Source: Desulfobacula sp964636495 (lineage in GTDB: Bacteria > Desulfobacterota > Desulfobacteria > Desulfobacterales > Desulfobacteraceae). From it: a stretch of DNA of 64,000 nt. The DNA is taken from the NCBI GenBank assembly GCA_964636495.1, contig CAZWSL010000007.1, positions 62,001-126,000 of the forward strand, written 5' to 3'. The translations under genes and the position numbers were made by a program. Every line of letters starts with the position of its first letter. Positions within the stretch are counted from its first letter, which is position 1. Positions 20,179 through 28,744 of the stretch are shown here, piece after piece. The notes below the pieces were generated by a model that was given only the letters and a program-made list of their open reading frames with translations, did not search any database and was not told the origin of the DNA.

Positions 20179-21016
20179 ACTTTTTTTCAATATCCTCTGG
20201 AGTTTCAAAACTTATTTTTCCAAGTTTACCTGCTCTTAGTTCACGAATCAGCACCTCTGAGGCTTTTTGCAGATTTATTATACCTCCCTTTTTCAAGCAC
20301 CCCCTTGCTGCACCGATCTGTTCTATCAGTGTAAGTTCATCAGGCGGCAGGTGTGTTAAAAAACGATACCGCTTCATTAACAGTTCAGGATACTGTTTTA
20401 TTAAGAGATTGGCAATAAAAAAAGCGATCTCATTATAGTCAATAGCAGTGTCAGATATGGCACCGCTTGCTGCAAGTATATATGCTTTTTTTTCCGGTTT
20501 GATGACGGGCCATAATATGCCGGGGGTATCATATATATCGATATTATTTTTTAAGCTTGTACGCTGATTGTGCCTTGTAATCGCCGGTACATTGCCGGTT
20601 TTCGCTATTTTTTTTCCTGCAAGGGTATTTAATATGGTTGATTTCCCTGTGTTTGGAATGCCGACAACCATTATTTTTGCTTTTCTGGCCCGATTTCTGT
20701 CGATTTTATCTGCACAGTAATTTAAAGCATTCCACGCCTGTGATTTCCGGGTGCCCGTAATTGAGACAGCGGGTGTATCAGTTTCTGTTTTATAATATTC
20801 AAGCCATGACTTTGTGCACTCCGGGTCAGCAAGATCATTTTTATTTAACACTTTAATAGTAAGTTTGTTTTTACAAAGTTTGTTTACCAGCGGATTACTG
20901 CTTGCATCGGGCAGTCTTGCATCGAGTATTTCCAATACAGCATCTACTTTTGATACAGCGCTTTTAAGCAGGTTTTTTGTTTCAAGCATGTGGCCCGGGA
21001 ACCATTGAATAGTCAT
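20165..21016 (-). CDS. ylqF: YlqF/RbgA-type ribosome biogenesis GTPase
   Basis: Circularly permuted GTPase of 283 residues. The G motifs occur in the permuted order G4-G5-G1-G3: NKND (about 59), SITG (about 86), P-loop GIPNTGKST (about 120) and DTPG (about 164). The N-terminal MTIQWFPGHM is the hallmark start of YlqF/RbgA proteins, and the C-terminal ANTAR-like helical domain is present. RbgA assists late assembly of the 50S subunit. Its TGA overlaps the start of the prc-type gene. Confidence 0.93.
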   Translation of the reverse strand: MTIQWFPGHMLETKNLLKSAVSKVDAVLEILDARLPDASSNPLVNKLCKNKLTIKVLNKNDLADPECTKSWLEYYKTETDTPAVSITGTRKSQAWNALNYCADKIDRNRARKAKIMVVGIPNTGKSTILNTLAGKKIAKTGNVPAITRHNQRTSLKNNIDIYDTPGILWPVIKPEKKAYILAASGAISDTAIDYNEIAFFIANLLIKQYPELLMKRYRFLTHLPPDELTLIEQIGAARGCLKKGGIINLQKASEVLIRELRAGKLGKISFETPEDIEKKYENE

Positions 21017-21109
21017 TTTCTCTCTCTCTTTTAAAGAAGCAGTTACCTTCTTTCAGTCAGCTGTCAGATTAATATCCAGCCACTGCCACTCTTCCTGTGA
21101 CAGGTGAAT

Positions 21110-21793
21110 TCATGATTCATGACTGTTTTTGAAATTTTCAAGAAGGGGTTTTTTAATCTGTTTATTTGATGCAATGATCCCATCTTCCGGAAAATTTGAA
21201 TCTCCATTAAAGTCATAAACTGAACCACCTGCCTGTTGAACAATAAAAGCTCCTGCAGCGACATCATAAAGGTTCAGGCTCATCTCCCAGAAACCGTCAA
21301 ACCTGCCGCAGGCTACATAACAGAGGTCTACGGCTGCAGAGCCATATCTTCTGATATCTCTCAACTGTGGAGCAATCCTGTTAAAATATTTAAGATTATT
21401 ATCCTGTCGGTCTGCCCTCAGGCAGGCAAAACCGGTTGCCATGACACTGTTGACAAGTTTGTCTGTTTCAGTGACACGGATACGCCGGTCATTCAAAAAA
21501 GCGCCATTGTCAATATCAGCAAAAAAGAGTTCATCCATACGTGGTGCAAACACTGCACCAAGTATGGTTCTGCCTTTATACTGCACTGCAATGCTGATAG
21601 AGTAGAACGGCTGCTGATGAAAAAAAGAGGTTGTGCCGTCTATTGGGTCAATAATCCATAAATAGTCAGATGAAATATTTTTTTTGCCGCTCTCTTCACC
21701 AAAGATGCCATGAAGGGGATATTTTTCAAGAATATGGTCAACAATAAATTTTTCAACTTTTGTATCGATAACAGTTACCAGATCTTTTTTGTC
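21110..21793 (-). CDS. suhB: Inositol monophosphatase family protein, 5' end lost in gap
   Basis: The frame is open from the gap edge at 21793 to a TGA at 21110, giving 227 residues. The first visible residues are DKKDLVTVIDTKVEKFI. Diagnostic metal and substrate motifs are present: HGIFGEESG and LWIIDPIDGTTSF near the start, and SLNLYDVAAGAFIVQQAGG near the end, which closely matches the WDxAAG motif. Only about 35-40 N-terminal residues should be missing. IMPases hydrolyse inositol-1-phosphate or related phosphomonoesters; SuhB also acts in antitermination, which is unknown here. The internal Met at 21586 should not be used as the start because both metal motifs lie upstream of it. Confidence 0.88.
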   Translation of the reverse strand, partial: DKKDLVTVIDTKVEKFIVDHILEKYPLHGIFGEESGKKNISSDYLWIIDPIDGTTSFFHQQPFYSISIAVQYKGRTILGAVFAPRMDELFFADIDNGAFLNDRRIRVTETDKLVNSVMATGFACLRADRQDNNLKYFNRIAPQLRDIRRYGSAAVDLCYVACGRFDGFWEMSLNLYDVAAGAFIVQQAGGSVYDFNGDSNFPEDGIIASNKQIKKPLLENFKNSHES

Positions 21794-21893
21794 NNNNNNN
21801 NNNNNNNNNNNNNNNNNNNNNNNNNNNNNNNNNNNNNNNNNNNNNNNNNNNNNNNNNNNNNNNNNNNNNNNNNNNNNNNNNNNNNNNNNNNNN
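21794..21893. other. Assembly gap (100 N) truncating the IMPase gene
   Basis: The flanks show no shared sequence, so real DNA of unknown length is missing here, including the IMPase start. Confidence 0.95.
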
Positions 21894-21949
21894 AAATAAC
21901 CTATTTAAAATATGATCTGGAATTGAAAAATTACAATACTGACTGTTTC

Positions 21950-22011
21950 CAGCGGACGTAAGGTGATCTGCCTGGAACGGGTATAAAAAATTCCTTATGG
22001 CATATATCCAG
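21950..22011 (+). repeat. 62-bp dispersed repeat, copy 1
   Basis: Starts CAGCGGACGTAA and ends CATATATCCAG. It matches 48498-48559 at 54 of 62 positions without gaps; seven of the eight differences are transitions. Weaker similarity continues about 45 bases upstream. It lies 26 bases upstream of a TTGACA promoter element. Confidence 0.85.
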
Positions 22012-22037
22012 TCTGACAACTCCTGGCAGCTCCTGAT

Positions 22038-22066
22038 TTGACAACAAAATATATTTTAGTTAAGAT
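22038..22066 (+). promoter_or_regulatory. Sigma-70-like promoter downstream of repeat copy 1
   Basis: TTGACA (22038-22043), a 17-base spacer and TAAGAT (22061-22066; 4 of 6 consensus matches). It would transcribe the unknown gene beginning at 22174. Confidence 0.6.
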
Positions 22067-22173
22067 TTTAAGCGGATACTGCAAAATAAATGTGATAAGC
22101 GATTGAAAAGTGATCATGCAGTAACGTGTTTAACCTCTTCTTTAACAAGGTTTTAACAGGTTTTTCTTTTACT

Positions 22174-24459
22174 ATGATAGATAAGATTGATCCGGAAAAA
22201 ATTAAAAAAATTTTTAAATCATTTCTTGCCGAGACACTGATGCCCTCAAAAGGGAGAGTCAGCAGAAAAATCTTAAAACGCAGATCACTCTCTACAGCCC
22301 CATTGAAAACGATTTCATCAAAAAGGCGGTCACTTTCAAAATCATTTAAATTTTCATTTGAAAAAACCCGTGATGAACTCGATGATGCACAAAATTTTTT
22401 TACAAGGAAGATACTGCTGCATTTTGTTGAACAATATAATCGTTTTGCTGCAAGAGATTACATCCAGATAAGCGATACAATATTCGAGCGCATTGACAAA
22501 CTGAATCTATACCTAAACTCTATCAGCGAAGGGCTGGGAGAGATAAAGATAACCCTTCGAATAAGTACCATATTGTTAAGGGATAATCTTCTTCAAGTCG
22601 GTGATATCCAGTGGCGCCTTAACAAAATCAGGCGTGCCAGATCAGTTCCAAAGAAAAGAAAAATCCTGCGTAAGATAGCATTCAGCCGGGAAAAAGGGCC
22701 GCGGCAGCATATGATGGAAAGAAAAGTCCTTGTCCGGGAAGCAGGGCGGGGCGAGACAGATTCACTCCACATCAGCCTGAGTAAATCTAAAATTGCTGAA
22801 AGCTTTAACCAGGATCATTCAGTAGAGGTCGGGGTGCAGCAGTTCATGGGACTTGCAAAGCTGGCTATTATCAGTATCATAAAAAAAAATCATCCAGATC
22901 AGGCAGCAATTTTTGACAAAAGACAATATGATTCAACGCAAGCGGTAAGACCCGGATATCGTACTGAGGCGGAACAGCAGAAATTCAATGAACTCATGGG
23001 TTTTTACTATCAGTTTGCTGCAGACGGTAATATCAATTTTGAAGAGGTTGATTTTACAGCGCTTTTGTGGGAGCAGAGAGGTAAAGCCTCTTCTGCAGAT
23101 ACAGAGTATCACTCTAAGGCATATGTTGAAGCTAAACTGATGCTCACCTTTGCAGGAAATCTTGTAAAGACAGCTGCCGGACATAATTTTGACACTCTAA
23201 GAGCTCCTTTGAGGCAGGAAGAGGGAGATCTTGCATGTGCCTATCTCTATGCAATGAGGAAAAATAAAATATATGTTGATTTCGGTAAGGTAAAACACTC
23301 AGCCATAGCCAGCGGACGGAGTGTTCAGTGTGCAGGCTTTATCGGTGCTGAAAACGGCAGGGTCACTGTTCTTGGCAATGGCAGCGGACACTATATCCCC
23401 AACTGGTACAACCTGCTCCAGGCTGTAAAATATGTTAAAGGTGACGGTGACCCCGGCAACAATGCTTTCCGCGATGATGCCGTCATCTCCCTGAATCCCG
23501 GGATGATCAATGATAAGCCTCCTGTTTACCGTCTCTATTTTCCAGTGGACAGCTACCTGGAACTTGGAGCAAAAAACTTTCCAATGGGAGATACGCTTGA
23601 TCTCATATGCAATTATATCAGGGACATGAGAGTGAACTGGGCAGATCCCGCCGAACCGGATGATGGATTTACGCAGGCAATTCTAGGACAGGCAGTTCCA
23701 AGAAAACTGGCCCGTTATTTTGGGAAACATATCAGGAAAACGATATTTACAAGAGAGTCTTATCCTGTATATCCAGGGGATGTATATCCCTGGGCAGAAG
23801 CCGTACAGGAGCTGTGCACAGGTCTTTACAAAAAGGATATTCCCTTTGCCGCTGTTCAGTGGATCGGTTTTCTGTCTGTATGGTATACTACTCCTGTCAC
23901 AAAACCGGTGCTCGGGGGGAGAGGCCGTCCCTCCGGGAGAAGGGTGGCAAGGGTCGCGCCGCATAAACCTGTCGCAGATCTGTTTAATAACTGGAAAACA
24001 TATACCAGCCGGGCAAAACACAGCAGGTTATTAGATAAAATGACCAATATTGATAAAAATATCGGGATATGTGTGACATTTTTTCCAAAGATTCTGCGCT
24101 TCAGTACCTCTGACCCCAGGCAGCTCACCCAGGTTTTTAATATGCGGTTAACCGGCAGAAATCTTGTTACCATTGTCAGAAATAAAAGAGCCATCAAGGC
24201 AGATTGCCGTAAAGCGGTAACAGCTCTCCAGTTTATCAGGGAAAACATCGATAATATGAATACTTCAAGACGAGAAGAGCTGAGCAGAAGATTTATCCTT
24301 GATTATGAAAACAATATAGAATCGATAAAAGATTGCCTTGATAGAGGGATCGCAATCATCCAGCGAATTATAAGCTCAATTGAGACTATTGAGTCATCCT
24401 ATCTTGCTCCACTCATGTATCTGAACACGATTAAGGCATCAGACGGTGTCTATCTCTGA
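22174..24459 (+). CDS. Large basic protein of unknown function
   Basis: About 761 residues from the ATG at 22174; a GTG at 22126 would add 16 residues, and neither start has a strong ribosome site. I do not recognise the whole protein. There is no signal peptide or membrane helix. The N-terminal third is rich in Lys/Arg, with basic clusters (RKILKRRSLS, SSKRRSLSKSFKF) and long helices. The central part (about 370-420) reads VQCAGFIGAENG then GNGSGHYIPNWYNLLQAV. This resembles the short SGHYxP module seen in various bacterial toxins and effectors, a similarity recalled from pattern only. The C-terminal region is helical (RENIDNMNTSRREELSRR). It has its own promoter with a repeat upstream and converges on the MBL gene. 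An effector-like or DNA/RNA-binding role is possible but unproven. Confidence 0.7.
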   Translation: MIDKIDPEKIKKIFKSFLAETLMPSKGRVSRKILKRRSLSTAPLKTISSKRRSLSKSFKFSFEKTRDELDDAQNFFTRKILLHFVEQYNRFAARDYIQISDTIFERIDKLNLYLNSISEGLGEIKITLRISTILLRDNLLQVGDIQWRLNKIRRARSVPKKRKILRKIAFSREKGPRQHMMERKVLVREAGRGETDSLHISLSKSKIAESFNQDHSVEVGVQQFMGLAKLAIISIIKKNHPDQAAIFDKRQYDSTQAVRPGYRTEAEQQKFNELMGFYYQFAADGNINFEEVDFTALLWEQRGKASSADTEYHSKAYVEAKLMLTFAGNLVKTAAGHNFDTLRAPLRQEEGDLACAYLYAMRKNKIYVDFGKVKHSAIASGRSVQCAGFIGAENGRVTVLGNGSGHYIPNWYNLLQAVKYVKGDGDPGNNAFRDDAVISLNPGMINDKPPVYRLYFPVDSYLELGAKNFPMGDTLDLICNYIRDMRVNWADPAEPDDGFTQAILGQAVPRKLARYFGKHIRKTIFTRESYPVYPGDVYPWAEAVQELCTGLYKKDIPFAAVQWIGFLSVWYTTPVTKPVLGGRGRPSGRRVARVAPHKPVADLFNNWKTYTSRAKHSRLLDKMTNIDKNIGICVTFFPKILRFSTSDPRQLTQVFNMRLTGRNLVTIVRNKRAIKADCRKAVTALQFIRENIDNMNTSRREELSRRFILDYENNIESIKDCLDRGIAIIQRIISSIETIESSYLAPLMYLNTIKASDGVYL

Positions 24460-24528
24460 GCCTTTTACACAATGCACTCTTTTTCAGCCTGCCGTTTGAA
24501 TGAAACAGGAAGAGAAGGTGCAGATTCA

Positions 24529-26703
24529 TCAATAATCATAATAAAACAGTTTGATATATACGCCGGGATTTTGCTGCAGGAATTCTTTAAACAGCGCTCT
24601 TGGAATTTTGTACAGTTCAGCCTGCTCATTTACTGTATATGTATAATGGGAACAGCCGCAGTTTGACACAGTCGCTGCAATACCAAACAGCTCTCCTCTG
24701 CCAAGGCTGGCATAGAGTACATTTTTCCTAAATACATTTATGCTTCCCTGCCTGACAAAATAGCAGTATTCAGTTTGTGAATCTTCTCTTGTTATCTCGT
24801 GCCCCTTCTGCAGAGATCCGGAAACAGGTTCAATTATTTTGTAAAGTTGTGTCTGCTGCGTGGGTGTAAATCTGCTGAAAACAATATTTGCATTGAGTTC
24901 TTCTCTTAATGCCTGATTCTGGGCAGTTGCCAGCTGGTAAAGAGTCTGTTCAATAGTGGTTCCACGGATCAGCTGCATCATCTGTTTTTTATGGATTGAC
25001 AGCAGCACAGTGTCGGTCACTGCTGTGGCAGAAGCGGTTCTTACTTCATTCATAAAAAGTGCCTTCTCTCCAAAATAGTCGCCATCACTGTACAAAGTGA
25101 GGATTTCTCCTTTGGATGCAATTTCAACCCTGCCTCTCATGATAATGAAAAACTCATCGCCCGGATCCCCTTTTTTAAAAACAATGTCTCCTGAAGAGAA
25201 CTTTACCTTGTTTGCAATAGCAAGGAATTCACGTGCCTTTTCAATATTAAAGGTGCTGAAGATATCAATTCCCATCAGAATGCTCAGAATCTCCATGACT
25301 TCATCATAAGTGGAGGGAGCTGTTTCAAGATCCACTGTGTTGTTCAGTCCTGAAGGCGCAATTTTCAGGTCACTGTTTTCAGGTATGTTTTCAGGTGACA
25401 CATGGGCAAGATACATTCTTTTGCGTACATCTTCCGGCAGACTCAGCAGAAACTCTATTGGTGTATGGATTGGAGGAATACCTGCTTCGTGGAAAATAAC
25501 ATCCCTGTCCCAGGGAAAATCGAGTAGAAAATTGAGACGGTTATCGCTTAAAACTCCTTTTTTATGCAGTTGTCGCAGATATTCAGGATCATTCATGGTA
25601 TCTGAGCTGTATACCATTGTTTTCCTTTTGAAATCAGCTTTGATTCCAATGGTTGGAATGGAGTGAATTGTATAGCTGAACTCAAAATCTCCCCCATTGA
25701 TATTCATTGATTCTCCAATGGTTACAGGAAAAAAGCGGATAAGATTTCTCAGTTTGGTTTCATGGATTCCTGTCAATGCGCTTGATTTGCGTATAAAACT
25801 GTTAAAAATTGTGGATGTGGTATAGAGGCTCAGTCTTCCTTCCTGCATGATTTTCTGAAGCGTGCCTGCATCATGGTCTGCATGGCAGTGGGTGAGAATG
25901 ACGCTGTCGATTAATTTGGGATTTACCCCGAGATTTAACAGTTTGTTTGTCGAGTTTACAGGTGGATCAACAATAATGCCCCGCCGGTTTACCCATATGA
26001 TCATACCGGAAGTGTCTGCATTGGGATCAAAACCATGGCCTGAACCAAGTGCCGTGATGCCGAACATGGGAGGCCGGAAAATTTTGTGTTTGTCAATGGT
26101 CATCTCTTTGGAGTGTATTAATGGCTGATACCGGTCAATACGGGCGATTACCCTTGATTTTTCCACTATTTTATAGTTGAATGCCTGGTCCACACATATT
26201 TCAAGGTTATCCAGCCGTGCGATCCCGTCGGTATCAAATAAAATAAACTCCACTGCATCTTCAAGGTTAAAAGGCCTTAATCCGTCCGGCATGGGTATGG
26301 TTCTAAAATTGTTAAGCTCTGCCCTTAGATCGGGAAAGCCGGGAGTGTTTTCTCCCTCTGAAAATTCATCTGTGTAATCGAGATGTTCCGGGCCGAACAA
26401 CGCTTCCTGCATGACACTTTTCAATCGCTGGTGCTGTTCAGGTAGACAGACGATTTTTGCCTTGCTCTGCCGGATAAAAAAGTTGAAATAAGTCGGGAAT
26501 TCCAGTTCAGAAAGAGAGATCCCCCTATCAATAATGAACATGAACTGGGGAATAATAAATGTTGTTGGCACACCACTTTTCATCTGCATGGTATCTTTGA
26601 TGGTTTCAGGGGGAATTCCAAACTGAATAGACTCATTTTCAGTTTTAATTAACAATCCCCCGCGCGGCAGTGTCACGATATTATCAAGATGAGTTGATTC
26701 CAT
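24529..26703 (-). CDS. Metallo-beta-lactamase-fold protein with two cyclic-nucleotide-binding domains (probable cAMP/cGMP phosphodiesterase)
   Basis: Protein of 724 residues. A metallo-beta-lactamase-fold hydrolase occupies about 200-440, with the zinc motif H272-C-H274-A-D276-H277 and further ligands in YSSDTM and YLAHVS. Two cNMP-binding domains follow: about 495-585, with a good phosphate-binding cassette (YFGEKALF then EVRTASATA, R555), and about 605-715, where the cassette is degenerate. The N-terminal 200 residues are specific to this family. Members of this architecture have been described as cyclic-nucleotide phosphodiesterases activated by their own ligand-binding domains. In this window it could degrade the cAMP made by the CHASE2 cyclase; that link is inference, since they lie 22 kb apart. 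It has its own promoter. Confidence 0.85.
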   Translation of the reverse strand: MESTHLDNIVTLPRGGLLIKTENESIQFGIPPETIKDTMQMKSGVPTTFIIPQFMFIIDRGISLSELEFPTYFNFFIRQSKAKIVCLPEQHQRLKSVMQEALFGPEHLDYTDEFSEGENTPGFPDLRAELNNFRTIPMPDGLRPFNLEDAVEFILFDTDGIARLDNLEICVDQAFNYKIVEKSRVIARIDRYQPLIHSKEMTIDKHKIFRPPMFGITALGSGHGFDPNADTSGMIIWVNRRGIIVDPPVNSTNKLLNLGVNPKLIDSVILTHCHADHDAGTLQKIMQEGRLSLYTTSTIFNSFIRKSSALTGIHETKLRNLIRFFPVTIGESMNINGGDFEFSYTIHSIPTIGIKADFKRKTMVYSSDTMNDPEYLRQLHKKGVLSDNRLNFLLDFPWDRDVIFHEAGIPPIHTPIEFLLSLPEDVRKRMYLAHVSPENIPENSDLKIAPSGLNNTVDLETAPSTYDEVMEILSILMGIDIFSTFNIEKAREFLAIANKVKFSSGDIVFKKGDPGDEFFIIMRGRVEIASKGEILTLYSDGDYFGEKALFMNEVRTASATAVTDTVLLSIHKKQMMQLIRGTTIEQTLYQLATAQNQALREELNANIVFSRFTPTQQTQLYKIIEPVSGSLQKGHEITREDSQTEYCYFVRQGSINVFRKNVLYASLGRGELFGIAATVSNCGCSHYTYTVNEQAELYKIPRALFKEFLQQNPGVYIKLFYYDY

Positions 26704-26834
26704 TTTTATATCCTTTTCCTGACAGTTTTATATATCAGTTAATTTGAATTTCCCTGCCATGCCGGTTTCCGCAGTAACAGGGCTGTAGTTATTCGTGAAT
26801 ATCAGCGATTCATCTCCTGAAAACCTGTAATCTT

Positions 26835-26863
26835 ACAATAAATAGGAAGGATTTTTTTGTCAA
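26835..26863 (-). promoter_or_regulatory. Sigma-70-like promoter for the MBL/cNMP gene
   Basis: On the minus strand TTGACA (26858-26863) is followed after 17 bases by TATTGT (26835-26840), 131 bases before the ATG. The rest of the 380-base interval to the next gene on the right shows no other clear element. Confidence 0.65.
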
Positions 26864-27083
26864 TGTAAAATAGAGATGCAAAATAGGCATGGAATAAAGA
26901 GAGTTGGGCAGAAACACAATTTTTCACATATATATCGTCACTGGCCTATGAAAGTATTGAAAAATAAAATATAAGAGTGGTAGTTTAAAAAACAGTTTTT
27001 TTAAATTCATATATTGCTTTTTGGGAATATTCCAACTGAAGGTTTTACGCTTTCAGGAAGAATCAGGAGATCAGACAGAGATA

Positions 27084-28196
27084 ATGGAAAATATTGAGAT
27101 TAAATGGGCAGCACAGCTTGCCAGAGAACACAAAAATATATCATGGATACATGGCGTAGATCTTTCCACGCCGATTATCAATATATCATCTGCCAGAAAA
27201 ATGATTGGACAGTGGAGTGATCATACTAAAACGCTGTCAATATCCAGGCATCTGATCCAGAACGAGATCTGGGATGTTGTACTTGAGGTTTTAAAACATG
27301 AGATGGCGCATCAATATGTTTCTGAGTTTTGCAATGATGCAGACAGGCATGGAAGATGTTTTCAAAAGGCGTGTAAAATTTTAGGAGTCCATCCTGCTTT
27401 TACTAAATGCGGTATAGATTATGGAAAAAATCTCCTGGAGTTTAAAGGAGAACTTCCTGCTGATGCCAGAAAAATGCTGGAAAAAGTTCGAAAACTGATG
27501 GCTCTCGGACAGTCTGGCAATGAAGCCGAAGCCCAGTCAGCATCAAGAAAAGCAAATTACCTGCTCAACAAATATAATCTCAGGCAGATAAGTAAAAAAG
27601 AAGTTGATTCTGATATTAAATATCTGACACTCTGCCATAAAAAAAAGCGGATTGAGAGTGTCCAGCGGGCGATTTTATCCCTGTTAAAAAAATATTATTA
27701 TGTTGATTGTTTAACCTCTCATCTATACCACGCAGAAGATGATTCGGTTTATAAAAGCATTGTCCTGGTCGGCAGAAAAGAGTCTTTAAAGGTATCAGAA
27801 TATGTTTACTTTTTTCTTTTTGAAACTGCAAAAACGCTCTGGCGTGATTTTAAAAAACAGTATGGTGCCAGAAGAGGAGAAAAAGTCTCTTTTGATATGG
27901 GTTTTATTGCCGGGATAGAGCATAATCACAAAAAAATGTTTGAAAATTCAGCCGGAGAAGTTCATAGCGATTCTCTTCTTCCGGTTCAGACCGTAAAAGA
28001 ACTGGTAAAAAGAAATCAGATAGATAATCAAAAAGAGATATCAAGACTTTTTCCAAAATTAAAAAAAATAAGATATGGAAAACACCAGGCTGGTTCTGAT
28101 GCGTTTAAAGAGGGCTTTAAAAACGGGAGAAACACTCATATAAAAAGAGGGATCACCCGGTCTGGAAAAGGAGTTGCTGGTCTTTTAGCAGGTTAA
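27084..28196 (+). CDS. SprT-like zinc metalloprotease domain plus DUF2786
   Basis: Protein of 370 residues. The N-terminal half has a SprT-type zinc site (EVLKHEMAHQYV, an HExxH at about residue 71) followed by a His-rich stretch (DADRHGRCF, HPAFTKCGID). Next comes a DUF2786 segment (about 130-170: MLEKVRKLMALGQSGNEAEA then SRKANYLLNKYNL). The C-terminal half is uncharacterised and rich in Lys/Arg. I start at ATG 27084 (MENIEIKWA); the longer frame from 27021 has no ribosome site. SprT-like domains in Spartan cleave DNA-crosslinked proteins, so a nucleic-acid-related proteolytic role is plausible, not shown. It is followed 23 bases later by the YpsA-like gene. Confidence 0.8.
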   Translation: MENIEIKWAAQLAREHKNISWIHGVDLSTPIINISSARKMIGQWSDHTKTLSISRHLIQNEIWDVVLEVLKHEMAHQYVSEFCNDADRHGRCFQKACKILGVHPAFTKCGIDYGKNLLEFKGELPADARKMLEKVRKLMALGQSGNEAEAQSASRKANYLLNKYNLRQISKKEVDSDIKYLTLCHKKKRIESVQRAILSLLKKYYYVDCLTSHLYHAEDDSVYKSIVLVGRKESLKVSEYVYFFLFETAKTLWRDFKKQYGARRGEKVSFDMGFIAGIEHNHKKMFENSAGEVHSDSLLPVQTVKELVKRNQIDNQKEISRLFPKLKKIRYGKHQAGSDAFKEGFKNGRNTHIKRGITRSGKGVAGLLAG

Positions 28197-28219
28197 TTCA
28201 AATAAAAGAGTGGAGATCC

Positions 28220-28675
28220 ATGATACAGAAAATTATTTCAGGCGGACAGACAGGGGCAGACAGGGCCGGTATTGATGCTGCTATTGAATCAGGTGTCCGG
28301 TATGGCGGATGGCTTCCAAAGGGGAGGGCGGCAGAGGATGGTCCTGTTCCTGAAACATATAGTGATTTTCATGAAATGAGCAGCGGCAGCTATCCGGAGA
28401 GAACAAGACAGAATGTCCTTGATTCAGATGGAACGGTTATATTTGGTTATGGCAGGTTGACAACAGGCTCGGCATTAACCCTGAAATTAGCAAGGCAGTA
28501 TGAAAAACCATATATGCATATTGATCTGGAAAAAGCTGAAGATCCTGTTTCCGGTATTCAAAACTGGATAAAAAAACATGAGATTAAAGTCCTGAATGTT
28601 GCCGGAAGAAAGGCAAGCAAGGCTCCAGGAATTTATAATGTTGTCAGGGGTATAATAAAACAGGTGTTAATATGA
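28220..28675 (+). CDS. Putative molybdenum carrier / YpsA-like Rossmann protein
   Basis: Small protein of 151 residues with the signature start MIQKIISGGQTGADRAGIDAAI and the motif GGWLPKGRAAEDGPVP, then VIFGYGRLTTGSALTLKLAR. This matches the family annotated as putative molybdenum carrier protein (SLOG/LOG-like Rossmann fold that binds nucleotides or ligands). Length equals a complete single domain. The name derives from one structural case; the cellular function is not established. The 69 bases before the convergent pyruvate kinase stop hold no visible terminator. Confidence 0.85.
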   Translation: MIQKIISGGQTGADRAGIDAAIESGVRYGGWLPKGRAAEDGPVPETYSDFHEMSSGSYPERTRQNVLDSDGTVIFGYGRLTTGSALTLKLARQYEKPYMHIDLEKAEDPVSGIQNWIKKHEIKVLNVAGRKASKAPGIYNVVRGIIKQVLI

Positions 28676-28744
28676 TGAGACCCTCCAGCTTTTTCCATAT
28701 TCCGGAATCCAGATCAGATGATACCGGCACGAATGATTTGAGAC

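Noticed and set aside
21950..22011. Reading the 62-bp repeat as an insertion sequence end
   Set aside because: No transposase gene, terminal inverted repeats or target-site duplication is visible at either copy.
21753..22019. Open frames running through the N blocks
   Set aside because: Frames across unknown bases are meaningless, because the gap length is a placeholder.
22012..22126. Both repeat copies end exactly 115 bases before a possible start codon
   Set aside because: The match depends on using the weak GTG at 22126; with the more likely ATG at 22174 it disappears, so I treat it as coincidence.
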